Source of the DNA: Afipia sp. P52-10
GTDB taxonomy: Bacteria > Pseudomonadota > Alphaproteobacteria > Rhizobiales > Xanthobacteraceae
Length of the DNA stretch: 64,000 nt
Direction: 5' to 3'
Assembly (NCBI RefSeq): GCF_000516555.1
Contig: NZ_AZSJ01000007.1
Span: forward strand, 619,376-683,375
Position 1 is the stretch's first letter. Each line of letters opens with the position of its first letter. The position numbers and the translations under genes were made by a program. The notes under the pieces were generated by a model. It searched no databases and was not told where the DNA came from. It saw only the letters and a list, made by a program, of their open reading frames with translations. Below, in pieces: positions 8,936-16,675 of this stretch.

Positions 8936-9031
8936 ATGCGTATGGATCTCGCCGTCAAAGGCTATCTCACCGCGGTCGTCGCGGGTTACGTCATTCTTTG
9001 TTCAACGCTGATCCTGTCGATCCTGCGCTGA
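8936..9031 (+). CDS. Very small single-pass membrane protein (31 aa)
   Basis: An ATG at 8936 after GGGAG starts a frame of 31 residues. It begins MRMDLAVKGYLTAVVAG, continues as one hydrophobic helix and ends in ILSILR. Charges sit only at the ends, as in small single-pass inner-membrane proteins. It is too short for ordinary gene callers. No family is recognised. The ribosome binding site and the clean transmembrane profile are the only evidence. Confidence 0.4.
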   Translation: MRMDLAVKGYLTAVVAGYVILCSTLILSILR

Positions 9032-9070
9032 GCGCAGAACCAGGCGCGATTGCGCGAAAGTCGCACTACG

Positions 9071-9265
9071 TCACCGCGCGCGTTGCGCTTTCTGCGGGTC
9101 CTCGGCCTCATCGCGACGGATGGTGTTGCGTTCGACCTGCAGACGATGCGACCCCTTAAGCTGGCCCGCGCGCATCGCACCATAGGTTAGCGCGCCGCCG
9201 AGCACGAACGCGCCGATGAACCACAGCCAGAGCTGCGTCGCGCTGGTCTGATAGAAATCCCACAT
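9071..9265 (-). CDS. Small membrane protein (64 aa)
   Basis: Start at 9265 after GGGAGACGAGT, a strong ribosome binding site. The product has one helix (LWLWFIGAFVLGGALTYGAM) followed by a basic, charged tail (QVERNTIRRDEAEDPQKAQRAR), so it is a membrane-anchored protein with a soluble C-terminal tail. No known domain. It is divergent to the cupin gene at 9409 and convergent with the 31-residue protein at 8936. Confidence 0.6.
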   Translation of the reverse strand: MWDFYQTSATQLWLWFIGAFVLGGALTYGAMRAGQLKGSHRLQVERNTIRRDEAEDPQKAQRAR

Positions 9266-9408
9266 ACTCGTCTCCCGTTTTCAGTCTTAACGAGGCAACA
9301 CGCGGCTGCGTTCCTCAGAACATGCGCTGCCCTGCGCCATCCTGGGGTCCCGCTGGAACTGGCGGGGCAACGGATCGTTGCCGGTATGAGCCGGAGCGAG
9401 GTACCGTC

Positions 9409-10023
9409 ATGGCTGTGGTTGAGGAGATCAAGCGGGTTGCGGAACGGGTGACCGGCCGCGGCCGTCCGTCGCCTGATCAGCGGGCGGACAGTGTGCGTGC
9501 CCGAAAAGCCCATCTGTTCCGCTTCGAGGATGACGGTATTATCCCCAATCACCCGCGCTGGCCGCTGATCCTCTATCGCGGCGCCGTGCGGTTCGATGAT
9601 GGGCTCGATCCGGCGGCGGTGCTGGAAGACCTGTTCGGCGCCAATGGCTGGGGCGATAGCTGGCGCAATGGCATCTACGACTACGTGCATTATCACGCGC
9701 GGATTCACGAGGTCCTTGGTATCGCCCGCGGCCGTGCAACCGTGCAGTTCGGCGGGCTGAAAGGCCGCAAGCTCACCCTCAAGGCCGGCGACGTCGCCAT
9801 CCTGCCGGCTGGCACCGGACACCATTGCCTCGATGCCAGCAAAGATTTCCTGGTTGTTGGCGCCTACCCGCCGCAAGGCACCTACGACGAATGCACGCGT
9901 AGCGAAGACCATGCCCGCGCCAGCCGCACCATTCCGCGGGTGCCTCGTCCCCGGAAGGACCCGCTCTACGGCACGCAGGGGCCGCTGCTCACGGCCTGGC
10001 GCCGTCCACGCCGCGAGGCATGA
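9409..10023 (+). CDS. Cupin-domain protein, YjlB-like
   Basis: 204 residues. Start at 9409 (MAVVEEIKRVAERV), preferred to the upstream frame because the alignment-like core begins soon after. The core has NHPRWPLILYRGAV, then YDYVHYHARIHEVLG and AGDVAILPAGTGHHCL. The histidines of these last two segments are the cupin metal ligands (HxH...E and H). Proteins of this group are related to Bacillus YjlB; the substrate is unknown. It stands as a single gene, convergent with the EamA transporter whose stop lies 19 bases further on. Confidence 0.75.
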   Translation: MAVVEEIKRVAERVTGRGRPSPDQRADSVRARKAHLFRFEDDGIIPNHPRWPLILYRGAVRFDDGLDPAAVLEDLFGANGWGDSWRNGIYDYVHYHARIHEVLGIARGRATVQFGGLKGRKLTLKAGDVAILPAGTGHHCLDASKDFLVVGAYPPQGTYDECTRSEDHARASRTIPRVPRPRKDPLYGTQGPLLTAWRRPRREA

Positions 10024-10041
10024 TCGTCCTGTCTATCCGCG

Positions 10042-10947
10042 TCAGACTTTAGCTGGATACCGGCGCAGACGCTCGCCGACGATGACCATCAGCCCAGCGG
10101 CGATGATCAGCGTTGCCCCATAGACCACACCGGAGCGCGGCACGTCGCTCCAGATCAGATAGCCGAGCGCGAACGCCCAGACCAATGCGGTGTACTCGAA
10201 GGGCGCCAACACCGAGGCCGGCGCACGCTTCATTCCCTCGATCAGCAGGAACTGCGCCCCGCCGCCGATCACGCCGACACCGATCAGCATCAAAAGGTCA
10301 CCGAGGTCCGGCCTGCGCCACACCAGTGCTAGCGGGATGATCGTGATCACCAGGAAGAAGCTGTTGTTCAGCGTCATCTGCACCAGGCTCTGTTCGTGCA
10401 GCGCGATCTTGCGCAAGAGCACGATCGCCAGCGCCCAGGCAAATGCAGCAAACAGCACTAGCGCCACCGGCCACGATAGGCCGAGATTGGCCGGATCGCA
10501 GGCGATGAACACGCCGGCAAAGCCGGTCAGCACGGCGATCCAGCCCACGAGCGACACCTGCTCGCCCAGCACAACGATCGCCAGCACCGTGACGATGATC
10601 GGCGCGGCAAAGTAGATCGTCGTCAGTTCGGCGAGCTGGAGCTCGCGGGCGGCGGTGTAGAAGCAGAACCACGCCGCCGCCAAAAGAAACGAGCGCAGGA
10701 ACATCGGCTTGACCACCGGCGAGCGGATCGTCTTGCGGATCAGTCCGCGGCCGCCGAAAGCGAGGCAACCTGCCAGGATCGTCAGGCTACGGACGAACAG
10801 GATCTGCCAGACCGCGAACGAGGCCACGAGCCATTTCACCGCCGCGTCGTGCAGGGTGAACAGGAAATATGCCGCCGTGGTCACGGCGATCCCCGTGAAG
10901 ACCAGCGCGCGCGGATCGGCCACTTGGTTGTTGTTATTGTTAGGCAT
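10042..10947 (-). CDS. EamA-family (DMT superfamily) transporter
   Basis: 301 residues with about ten hydrophobic helices arranged as two EamA repeats. The first contains DAAVKWLVASFAVWQILFVR and TTIYFAAPIIVTVLA. The second contains APFEYTALVWAFALGYLIWSD. This is the usual length and layout of drug/metabolite transporters that export small solutes across the inner membrane. The N-terminus MPNNNNNQVADP is soluble. The substrate cannot be assigned. It is a monocistronic gene, divergent to the GrlR-like gene at 11105. Confidence 0.8.
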   Translation of the reverse strand: MPNNNNNQVADPRALVFTGIAVTTAAYFLFTLHDAAVKWLVASFAVWQILFVRSLTILAGCLAFGGRGLIRKTIRSPVVKPMFLRSFLLAAAWFCFYTAARELQLAELTTIYFAAPIIVTVLAIVVLGEQVSLVGWIAVLTGFAGVFIACDPANLGLSWPVALVLFAAFAWALAIVLLRKIALHEQSLVQMTLNNSFFLVITIIPLALVWRRPDLGDLLMLIGVGVIGGGAQFLLIEGMKRAPASVLAPFEYTALVWAFALGYLIWSDVPRSGVVYGATLIIAAGLMVIVGERLRRYPAKV

Positions 10948-11104
10948 ATCCGATGTCGCACAGCGCAGGCCTTGCGGAGGGAATCGCCCGCGCCCTGCCC
11001 GCCGATCTATACCTGTGCTTTGCCATCACAGCCCAGCGGCAAATGCCCACGGTTTACAAAAAGCCGCATGGGTCTACAAACATCCGGACAAGACGAGTGA
11101 TGCA

Positions 11105-11458
11105 ATGCAAAACGGGCTGTATTCGATCCATGTAGATCTGCTCGATGGCCGCTCCGGCCGCGGCAGCGGTGTGCTGGTATTCCACGATGGCCAGATTCTT
11201 GGCGGCGACGCCTACCTGTTCTATACCGGCACCTACAGCCTGCATCCGGCCAACGGCACCTTTCGCGGCGAGGTGATCGTTGATCAGCACACTCCGAGTC
11301 CGGACGTCAATCCGCTGTTCGGTGGCGGTGGCGTGAGCATCGGCATCTCCGGCAGCTACACCGAGACCGCGGCGACCATGAACGGCGTTGCCCTGGTCGG
11401 CAAGCAGAGCCTGATGTTTAAGGCGACGCTGCGCCAGCTCGTTCGCGCCGAGGCGTAG
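11105..11458 (+). CDS. GrlR-family regulatory protein
   Basis: 117 residues with the GrlR pattern: MQNGLYSIHVDLLDGRSGRG at the start, then GVLVFHDGQILGGDAYLFYTG, then GVSIGISGSYTETAA and ALVGKQSLMFKATLR. GrlR was first described as a negative regulator of a type III secretion locus in pathogenic E. coli. In rhizobial relatives such proteins occur without secretion genes, as here, and their partner is unknown. The predicted fold is a small lipocalin-like beta barrel. No GrlA-like activator is nearby. The upstream ribosome binding site is weak. Confidence 0.75.
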   Translation: MQNGLYSIHVDLLDGRSGRGSGVLVFHDGQILGGDAYLFYTGTYSLHPANGTFRGEVIVDQHTPSPDVNPLFGGGGVSIGISGSYTETAATMNGVALVGKQSLMFKATLRQLVRAEA

Positions 11459-11475
11459 TGCGCAATCTGCGGCCC

Positions 11476-11549
11476 TAGTGGTTCGATTTCAACATTTGCA
11501 TCCCGCTGCGGCCACAATGTTTGCAAATGTTGGAATCAAAGAACCACTA
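11476..11549. repeat. Palindromic intergenic repeat element, copy 1
   Basis: TAGTGGTTC plus CAACATTTGCA (to 11500) is mirrored by TGCAAATGTTG (11522-11532) and GAACCACTA (11541-11549). The arms are long and near perfect with a short loop, so the RNA would fold into a long hairpin. It resembles mobile palindromic repeats of bradyrhizobia; that identity is from memory. Confidence 0.65.
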
Positions 11550-11565
11550 ACAAACATAAGAGCTT

Positions 11566-11640
11566 AGTGGAGCTTTGGATTTGACATTCCCATGGCGCAT
11601 CCGCGGTTAGGTGGGATGCGAATGTCAAATCCGATCCACT
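11566..11640. repeat. Palindromic intergenic repeat element, copy 2
   Basis: AGTGGA ... GGATTTGACATT ... GCATCC on the left is mirrored by GGATGC ... AATGTCAAATCC ... TCCACT on the right, ending at 11640. It lies 17 bases after copy 1 with the same plan but a different inner sequence. Confidence 0.6.
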
Positions 11641-11661
11641 GGATCGTCGCGTGGAGATTCT

Positions 11662-11838
11662 GTGCTGTCGCTTGAGGTCATCGTCCCAGTGCTGATGAGT
11701 TGCGCCCTACTCTGGTGGGTCAGCCGCGGCATGAGCTGGAGCATCCGCCTGATCGTGGTGGCGGTGACGCTTGCTGTGATCATCGTGCTCGTTGCCGTCG
11801 AGCAGGCCGGCTACTGGCCGGAGCAGTGGCGCCGCTAG
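11662..11838 (+). CDS. Small two-helix membrane protein (58 aa)
   Basis: GTG start at 11662 preceded by GGAGA at the proper distance. The product has two hydrophobic helices (VIVPVLMSCALLWWVS and IRLIVVAVTLAVIIVLVAV) and a short tail EQAGYWPEQWRR. No family recognised. It lies directly after the two palindromic repeats. An in-frame GTG at 11611 is possible but would extend into the repeat. Confidence 0.5.
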   Translation: MLSLEVIVPVLMSCALLWWVSRGMSWSIRLIVVAVTLAVIIVLVAVEQAGYWPEQWRR

Positions 11839-11970
11839 ATTCATCTGTTCCTACCCGTCTTCGCGGCGACGCAGGACAAAATCCGCGCGTGCGTGATCTC
11901 GGTCACGGACCTGGTTGGGCTGGCCGACCAAAACTTCCGGATATCCACCCTGATCATCGGGAGACGCATC

Positions 11971-12252
11971 GTGGTGCAGAGCGGAAACAGGAGCCGTGAT
12001 CCACAAGCTCAATCAGGACACGCTGCATGGCGTGTCCCATTCGCCGTTGCCGCATTGACGCTGGCGATGCTGAGCGCGGGCCTGGCTATGGCCGCGAATA
12101 CGCCTGGTACGCCCGCTCAACGGCGCGCCTGCACCCCCGACGTCTACCGCCTGTGCGCCGGGGAAATCCCAAGCGTGCCGAAGATCACCGCCTGCCTGCG
12201 CCGCAACAGGGCCAATCTGAGCGCGGCCTGCCGCGCGGTGTTCGAACAGTAG
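11971..12252 (+). CDS. Small secreted cysteine-rich repeat protein
   Basis: 93 residues. GTG at 11971 follows GGGAGACGCATC. A signal-type hydrophobic stretch (VPFAVAALTLAMLSAGLAMA) is followed by a core with four cysteines: RRACTPDVYRLCAGE, ITACLRRNR and LSAACRAVF. The spacing resembles the short Cys-rich repeat of GLG1-type proteins, which appears in small periplasmic proteins of alphaproteobacteria. Function unknown. A longer frame from 11893 is possible but has no better ribosome site. Confidence 0.6.
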   Translation: MVQSGNRSRDPQAQSGHAAWRVPFAVAALTLAMLSAGLAMAANTPGTPAQRRACTPDVYRLCAGEIPSVPKITACLRRNRANLSAACRAVFEQ

Positions 12253-12354
12253 CCGCGCCGCTCCGTTCGTTTGGTTATGACACCGGTCATGAAGTGGCCG
12301 GTTTCCCGGTTGTCCGTTGGTCCGACCGTGCCAGGATTTCCCTGCGTCAAACAC

Positions 12355-12388
12355 GGGAAGCCGCGGACACAAGGTCCCGCGGCTTCCC
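12355..12388. terminator. Strong bidirectional hairpin between convergent genes
   Basis: GGGAAGCCGCGG (12355-12366) pairs perfectly with CCGCGGCTTCCC (12377-12388) across a 10-base loop. It lies between the Cys-rich gene (+) and the Gly/Met-rich gene (-). No long T-run follows. Confidence 0.6.
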
Positions 12389-12429
12389 TTCGCGTAACTC
12401 TAGTAAAACAGGACGCAGCCGGCGCCGCA

Positions 12430-12891
12430 TCAGCGATGCCGCGCCCGCCTGCGCTTGCCGTGTCGTCCACCACCAGTGTTGATCATGCTCATCATCTGCG
12501 GCAGCATCGCCATCATCCCGCTCCCGCCTAGCATGCCCATGATGTTGCCGCCACCGCCGGTGAAACCGATATCGCCGCCCATACCGTCGGTGCCGAAGCC
12601 ACCATCGCCAAAACCTCCGCCAGGTCCACCACCAAGTCCGCCCAAGCCTCCACCGAACCCTCCGCCGCCTTCCATCATCTTGCTCATTATCGGGCCCGCG
12701 GTCTGCATCAGCATGGCGAAGCGCTTCTTGCCCATTTTCGCCTTCATCATCTCCAGCATCGGCGCAAACTGTGTCATCATATTCTCGCCCCCAGCACCGC
12801 CGCCGAACTGCGCCTTCGCCTGCGCAGTTGTCATTGCAAGCAACAGCACCACCGCCGCCACCTGGCCCGTTGCCTTGATCGTGCCGCTCAT
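12430..12891 (-). CDS. Secreted glycine/methionine-rich protein of unknown function
   Basis: 153 residues with a signal peptide (IKATGQVAAVVLLLAMTTAQAKA). The mature protein has a Met-rich helical part (NMMTQFAPMLEMMKAKMGKK, then MQTAGPIMSKMM), a Gly-rich part of GGGF/GGLG units (residues ~75-115), a second Met cluster (GSGMMAMLPQMMSMI) and a basic tail GKRRRARHR. No domain is recognised. Methionine-rich secreted proteins can bind copper or resist oxidation, but nothing here proves it. Low sequence complexity argues for caution, yet the signal peptide and in-frame length support a real gene. Confidence 0.6.
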   Translation of the reverse strand: MSGTIKATGQVAAVVLLLAMTTAQAKAQFGGGAGGENMMTQFAPMLEMMKAKMGKKRFAMLMQTAGPIMSKMMEGGGGFGGGLGGLGGGPGGGFGDGGFGTDGMGGDIGFTGGGGNIMGMLGGSGMMAMLPQMMSMINTGGGRHGKRRRARHR

Positions 12892-13092
12892 CGTCGTTCT
12901 CCTGTTGCTGCGTTGCTCCGCAAATCGCGGCGCATCATCGGACGCATAGCGAGAACGCTAATGGCGGCTATGTCCGGAAACTGTGCGAGAGATCACATCG
13001 CTTGTGGCTCAGGCTCGCTTGCCCTCGCAAGCTTGTCGCGGCCTGGGCCATGCGCTACCTCCGGCGGCAATCGGCGAGAGAAGGAAGGAACC

Positions 13093-13359
13093 ATGCTGAG
13101 CGGCGAGGCTCTCAATCTGGCGTTCACCCTCCGCGACGCAGTGGGACCGCTGGTGCAGGGCGATGGCCCGGCTGCAAGCGCCGTCAAAGCCGCCTCGGGG
13201 TTAAGCGATGCCGCGTTCGACGCAGCCGTTGCCGAGCTCGAATCCGTCGGCTTCGCCCAGCGGTTCCTGGATGATCAGACCGAACCACGGTTGATCGTGC
13301 AGGCGCCGCTGCAAATCTATCTCGATGACCTGGAGAATCAGGGAAGCGACGAGCTGTAA
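13093..13359 (+). CDS. Hypothetical protein (88 aa)
   Basis: Start at 13093 after AAGGAAGGA, a good ribosome binding site. The product is soluble and probably helical, beginning MLSGEALNLAFTLRDAVGPL. The middle (SGLSDAAFDAAVAELESVGF) could be a degenerate helix-turn-helix. The C-terminus is acidic (YLDDLENQGSDEL). No family recognised. The longer frame from 12913 is rejected because the good ribosome binding site lies at 13093. Confidence 0.55.
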   Translation: MLSGEALNLAFTLRDAVGPLVQGDGPAASAVKAASGLSDAAFDAAVAELESVGFAQRFLDDQTEPRLIVQAPLQIYLDDLENQGSDEL

Positions 13360-13623
13360 CGGGAACGCGACGGCCCCCGGTGGCCCTGCCGTAACGATGC
13401 AGCCGTAAGGTCCAGCGCGGGTGCATTGCACCAGTGATCTCGGCCGTTGCCCCTGTTTGGCCCTGCCCGGCCAAAGGCCCCGCATCACTCTCTTGATTAA
13501 ACCGTTGGACTGGCTGCGGCTTTAGCCGGTCGCGGGCACGGCTGGCAGCCCGCCCCGCTTGGGTCGCCCGGCACGCGGATTCTGCGAAAATGACGCACGC
13601 GACATTTTTACTGCTGGGGGTGC

Positions 13624-13652
13624 TTGCAAATCCTCAGGCGAGAGATTGTAAT
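13624..13652 (+). promoter_or_regulatory. Candidate promoter of the CYP153 genes
   Basis: TTGCAA (13624-13629), 17-base spacer, TGTAAT (13647-13652), about 85 bases before the first P450 start. The spacer from 13360 to 13735 holds no credible gene otherwise. Confidence 0.35.
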
Positions 13653-13735
13653 CATTCAAAGTGGCACCTTGCGCGAATGATAACGCAATCATCCAGGGCC
13701 ACAGAAGCGGATGATTGCCAAGCGGAGCAAACGCC

Positions 13736-14992
13736 ATGCATGGCAACATCAAGCCGCTCGAGGCCGCGCGTGAGCGCGCCTATTCGATGCCCCTCGAGGA
13801 CATCGACGTCGGCAATCCCGATCTGTTCGTGAATTACGAGTTCTGGCCCTATTTCGAGCGCCTGCGCAAGGAAGCGCCGGTCCACTACTGCAAGAACGGC
13901 ATGTTCGGTCCGTACTGGTCGGTGACCAAGTACAACGACATCATGGAAGTGGAAACCAACCATCAGTCGTTCTCCTCGGCAGCTGATCTCGGCGGCATCA
14001 CCATCCGCGACGTGCCGATGGAGTATCGGCGCGAGAGTTTCATCGCCATGGACCAGCCGCGGCATGGACCGCAGCGCAAGACCGTGGCGCCGATGTTCAC
14101 GCCGACGCATCTCGACAACCTCGCCATCGCCATCCGCGAGCGCTCGGCCTCCTGCCTCGACAACCTGCCGATCGGCGAGACCTTCGACTGGGTCGATCGC
14201 GTGTCGGTTGAGTTAACGACGCAGATGCTGGCAGTGCTGTTCGATTTCCCGTGGGAGGAACGGCGTAAGCTCACCCACTGGTCGGACGTGTCGACCACCA
14301 TTCCGGCTCCCGGTCAGCTGGTGGAGACCGAAGAGGAGCGGCAGAAAATCCTGCTCGAATGCGCGAGCTACTTTGGCAAGATGTGGAACGAGCGCGCCAA
14401 GCAGCCGCTGAAGAGCGATCTTCTGTCGATGATGGCCCACAACGACGCCACGCGGAACATGGATCCGAACAATTTCCTCGGCAATCTCGTGCTGCTGATC
14501 GTCGGCGGTAACGACACCACGCGCAACACACTGTCCGGCAGCATCATGGCGCTGCACGAGAATCCGGATCAGTACAAGAAGCTGCGTGAGAACCCGGCGC
14601 TGATCGAGAGCTTCGTGCCGGAGGTGATCCGCTGGCAAACGCCGCTCGCGCACATGCGCCGTACCGCCCTGCATGACGTGACGCTGGGCGGTCAGCAGAT
14701 CAAGAAGGGCGACAAGGTGGTGATGTGGTACGTCTCGGGCAACCGCGACGGCGACGTGATCGAGAATCCCGACGCGTTCATCATCGACCGCAAGCGCCCG
14801 CGCACGCACCTGTCGTTCGGTTTCGGCATCCACCGCTGCGTCGGCATGCGCCTTGCGGAACTGCAGCTCAGGATCATCTGGGAGGAGATTCTCAAGCGCT
14901 TCTCGAAGATCGAAGTGGTCGGCGAGCCAGTCCGGCCGTATTCGAGCTTCGTCAAGGGTTACGATAAACTGCCGGTGCGGATCACCGCATAG
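13736..14992 (+). CDS. Cytochrome P450, CYP153 family, copy 1 (terminal alkane/fatty acid hydroxylase type)
   Basis: 418 residues. CYP153-type features include YWSVTKYNDIM, FDWVDRVSVELTTQMLA and PLAHMRRTAL. P450 motifs are complete: I-helix GGNDTTR (~256-262), the ExxR pair in PEVIRWQ (~297), and the heme loop FGFGIHRCVG with ligand Cys near 367. CYP153 enzymes are soluble and hydroxylate terminal carbons of alkanes and related chains, taking electrons from a [2Fe-2S] ferredoxin and a reductase. Those partners are not in this window. The start at 13736 follows GGAG. The next gene is a close paralogue, and the pair probably arose by duplication. Confidence 0.88.
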   Translation: MHGNIKPLEAARERAYSMPLEDIDVGNPDLFVNYEFWPYFERLRKEAPVHYCKNGMFGPYWSVTKYNDIMEVETNHQSFSSAADLGGITIRDVPMEYRRESFIAMDQPRHGPQRKTVAPMFTPTHLDNLAIAIRERSASCLDNLPIGETFDWVDRVSVELTTQMLAVLFDFPWEERRKLTHWSDVSTTIPAPGQLVETEEERQKILLECASYFGKMWNERAKQPLKSDLLSMMAHNDATRNMDPNNFLGNLVLLIVGGNDTTRNTLSGSIMALHENPDQYKKLRENPALIESFVPEVIRWQTPLAHMRRTALHDVTLGGQQIKKGDKVVMWYVSGNRDGDVIENPDAFIIDRKRPRTHLSFGFGIHRCVGMRLAELQLRIIWEEILKRFSKIEVVGEPVRPYSSFVKGYDKLPVRITA

Positions 14993-15011
14993 GCGCAGGA
15001 CGAACGATCAA

Positions 15012-15046
15012 CGATACGATCCGGCGACCGTCGCCGGGTCGTATCG
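15012..15046 (+). terminator. Long hairpin between the two P450 genes
   Basis: A 16-base arm CGATACGATCCGGCGA (15012-15027) pairs with TCGCCGGGTCGTATCG (15031-15046) across a 3-base loop, with a single T-G wobble. No T-run follows, so it may be a partial terminator or a processing/stability stem between the two messages. Confidence 0.6.
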
Positions 15047-15134
15047 ACCTCATGGCATCATGGACGCCAGAAGCCATTTGCCGGACACCAGTTTCGACAC
15101 CAATAGCTTCGACACGGACACAGGAAACGACGCC

Positions 15135-16409
15135 ATGCACGGGACTCTCGCAGCAGCAGTCAAACAAGCCGCGGCCGAGGAAGCGCGCCAGCGCGCTTAT
15201 GCGCTGCCGCTGGACAAGATCGACGTCAGCGATCCGGAACTTTATCGCACCGACACGCACTGGCCGTACTTCGAGCGCCTGCGCAAGGAAGCGCCGATCC
15301 ACTACTGCGCCGAGACCCGCGTCGGTGCCTACTGGTCGGTGACCAAGTACAACGACATCATGAGCGTCGACACCAACCACAGTGTCTTCTCCTCGGACAT
15401 TCATCTCGGCGGCATCGGCATCCAGGACGTCAAGGTCGACTATCGCAAGGAAAGCTTCATTGCGATGGACAACCCCCGTCATGCCGATCAGCGCAAGACG
15501 GTGCAGCCGCTGTTCCTGCCGGAAAATCTCGACCAGCTCGCTCAGATCATTCGCACCCGCGCCTGCATGATCCTGGACGACCTGCCGCGCAACGAGACCT
15601 TCAACTGGGTCGACCGCGTATCGGTGGAGTTGACCACGCAGATGCTGGCGACGATCTTCGACTTCCCATTCGAGGAGCGCCGCAAGCTCACCCGCTGGTC
15701 GAATGTCGCCACCGCAGCACCTGGAAACCGCGAGATCATCGCCTCCGAGAAGGCTCGCGAAGCGGAGCTGCAGGAATGCCTCGCCTACTTCATGGAGCTC
15801 TGGAAGGAGCGCGCCAAGCAGCCGCAAAAGATCGACCTGCTGTCGATGATGGCCCACAGCGGAGCCACCAAGGATATGACGCCGGACAACCTGCTCGGCA
15901 ATCTGATCCTGCTGATCGTCGGCGGCAACGACACCACGCGCAACTCGCTCTCCGGCAGCGTCTATGCGCTGAGCCAGTTCCCAGATCAGGACAAGAAGCT
16001 GCGCGAAAATCCGGCCCTGATCGACAGCTTCGTACCGGAGGTGATCCGCTGGCAGACCCCGCTTACCCATATGCGCCGGACGGCCCTGATGGATACCGAG
16101 CTCGGCGGCAAGACCATCAAGAAGGGCGAGAAAGTAGTGATGTGGTACGTCTCGGGCAACCGCGACGACGAGGTGATCGATCGCCCGAACGAGTTCATCA
16201 TCGACCGCGCCCGTCCACGCAATCACCTGTCGTTCGGCTTCGGCGTCCACCGTTGCCTCGGTCTGCGATTGGCCGAGCTGCAGCTGCGCATCACCTGGGA
16301 GGAAATCCTGAAGCGCTTCCCCACCATCGAGGTGGTCGAGGAGCCGAAGCGGACCTACTCCAACTTCGTCAAAGGCTACGAGATCCTGCAGGTGCGTATT
16401 CCGGCATAA
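15135..16409 (+). CDS. Cytochrome P450, CYP153 family, copy 2
   Basis: 424 residues and closely similar to the preceding gene over its full length. It shares the opening MHG, the ALPLDKIDVSDPELYR segment typical of CYP153, GGNDTTR, PEVIRWQ and the heme loop FGFGVHRCLG. The start at 15135 is chosen for its match to copy 1 and for GGA upstream. A start at 15060 would add 25 residues of Asp/Thr-rich sequence. The substrate-contacting regions differ between the copies (for example GIGIQDVKVDYRKES against GITIRDVPMEYRRES), so substrate range may differ. A canonical intrinsic terminator follows. No ferredoxin or reductase gene is adjacent. Confidence 0.87.
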   Translation: MHGTLAAAVKQAAAEEARQRAYALPLDKIDVSDPELYRTDTHWPYFERLRKEAPIHYCAETRVGAYWSVTKYNDIMSVDTNHSVFSSDIHLGGIGIQDVKVDYRKESFIAMDNPRHADQRKTVQPLFLPENLDQLAQIIRTRACMILDDLPRNETFNWVDRVSVELTTQMLATIFDFPFEERRKLTRWSNVATAAPGNREIIASEKAREAELQECLAYFMELWKERAKQPQKIDLLSMMAHSGATKDMTPDNLLGNLILLIVGGNDTTRNSLSGSVYALSQFPDQDKKLRENPALIDSFVPEVIRWQTPLTHMRRTALMDTELGGKTIKKGEKVVMWYVSGNRDDEVIDRPNEFIIDRARPRNHLSFGFGVHRCLGLRLAELQLRITWEEILKRFPTIEVVEEPKRTYSNFVKGYEILQVRIPA

Positions 16410-16446
16410 CGCACCATCGCACGCATCGTATTCTTACAGCAGAAGG

Positions 16447-16473
16447 AAGGCTCGGCTGTCGCCGGGCCTTTTT
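16447..16473 (+). terminator. Rho-independent terminator after the P450 pair
   Basis: AAGGCTCGGC (16447-16456), loop TGTC, GCCGGGCCTT (16461-16470), then TTTC. The stem has one T-G wobble. Confidence 0.75.
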
Positions 16474-16675
16474 CATGTTAGGCGTCGGCTGGTTGTCGTC
16501 GCTGGCGTGAGCGATCGCCGTCTGCTCATGCTGCTCACGGCATGGCTCTCGTTCCGTTTGACGACATGCCATGCGCCCGGGCGCGGGGCTTACGCCAAGC
16601 CGGCAATCCTCACCGCGCAGGCGATGAATTAGGTTGGCGGCGTCCGTACCAAAGCGGACGGAAACGCCGGAAGCC

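Noticed and set aside
11105-11458. GrlR-like gene as a sign of a type III secretion island
   Set aside because: No secretion or chaperone genes nearby; GrlR-like proteins occur widely without them.
13522-13752. Minus-strand frame of 76 residues before the first P450
   Set aside because: Overlaps the P450 start and its probable promoter; no ribosome site; not recognisable as a family.
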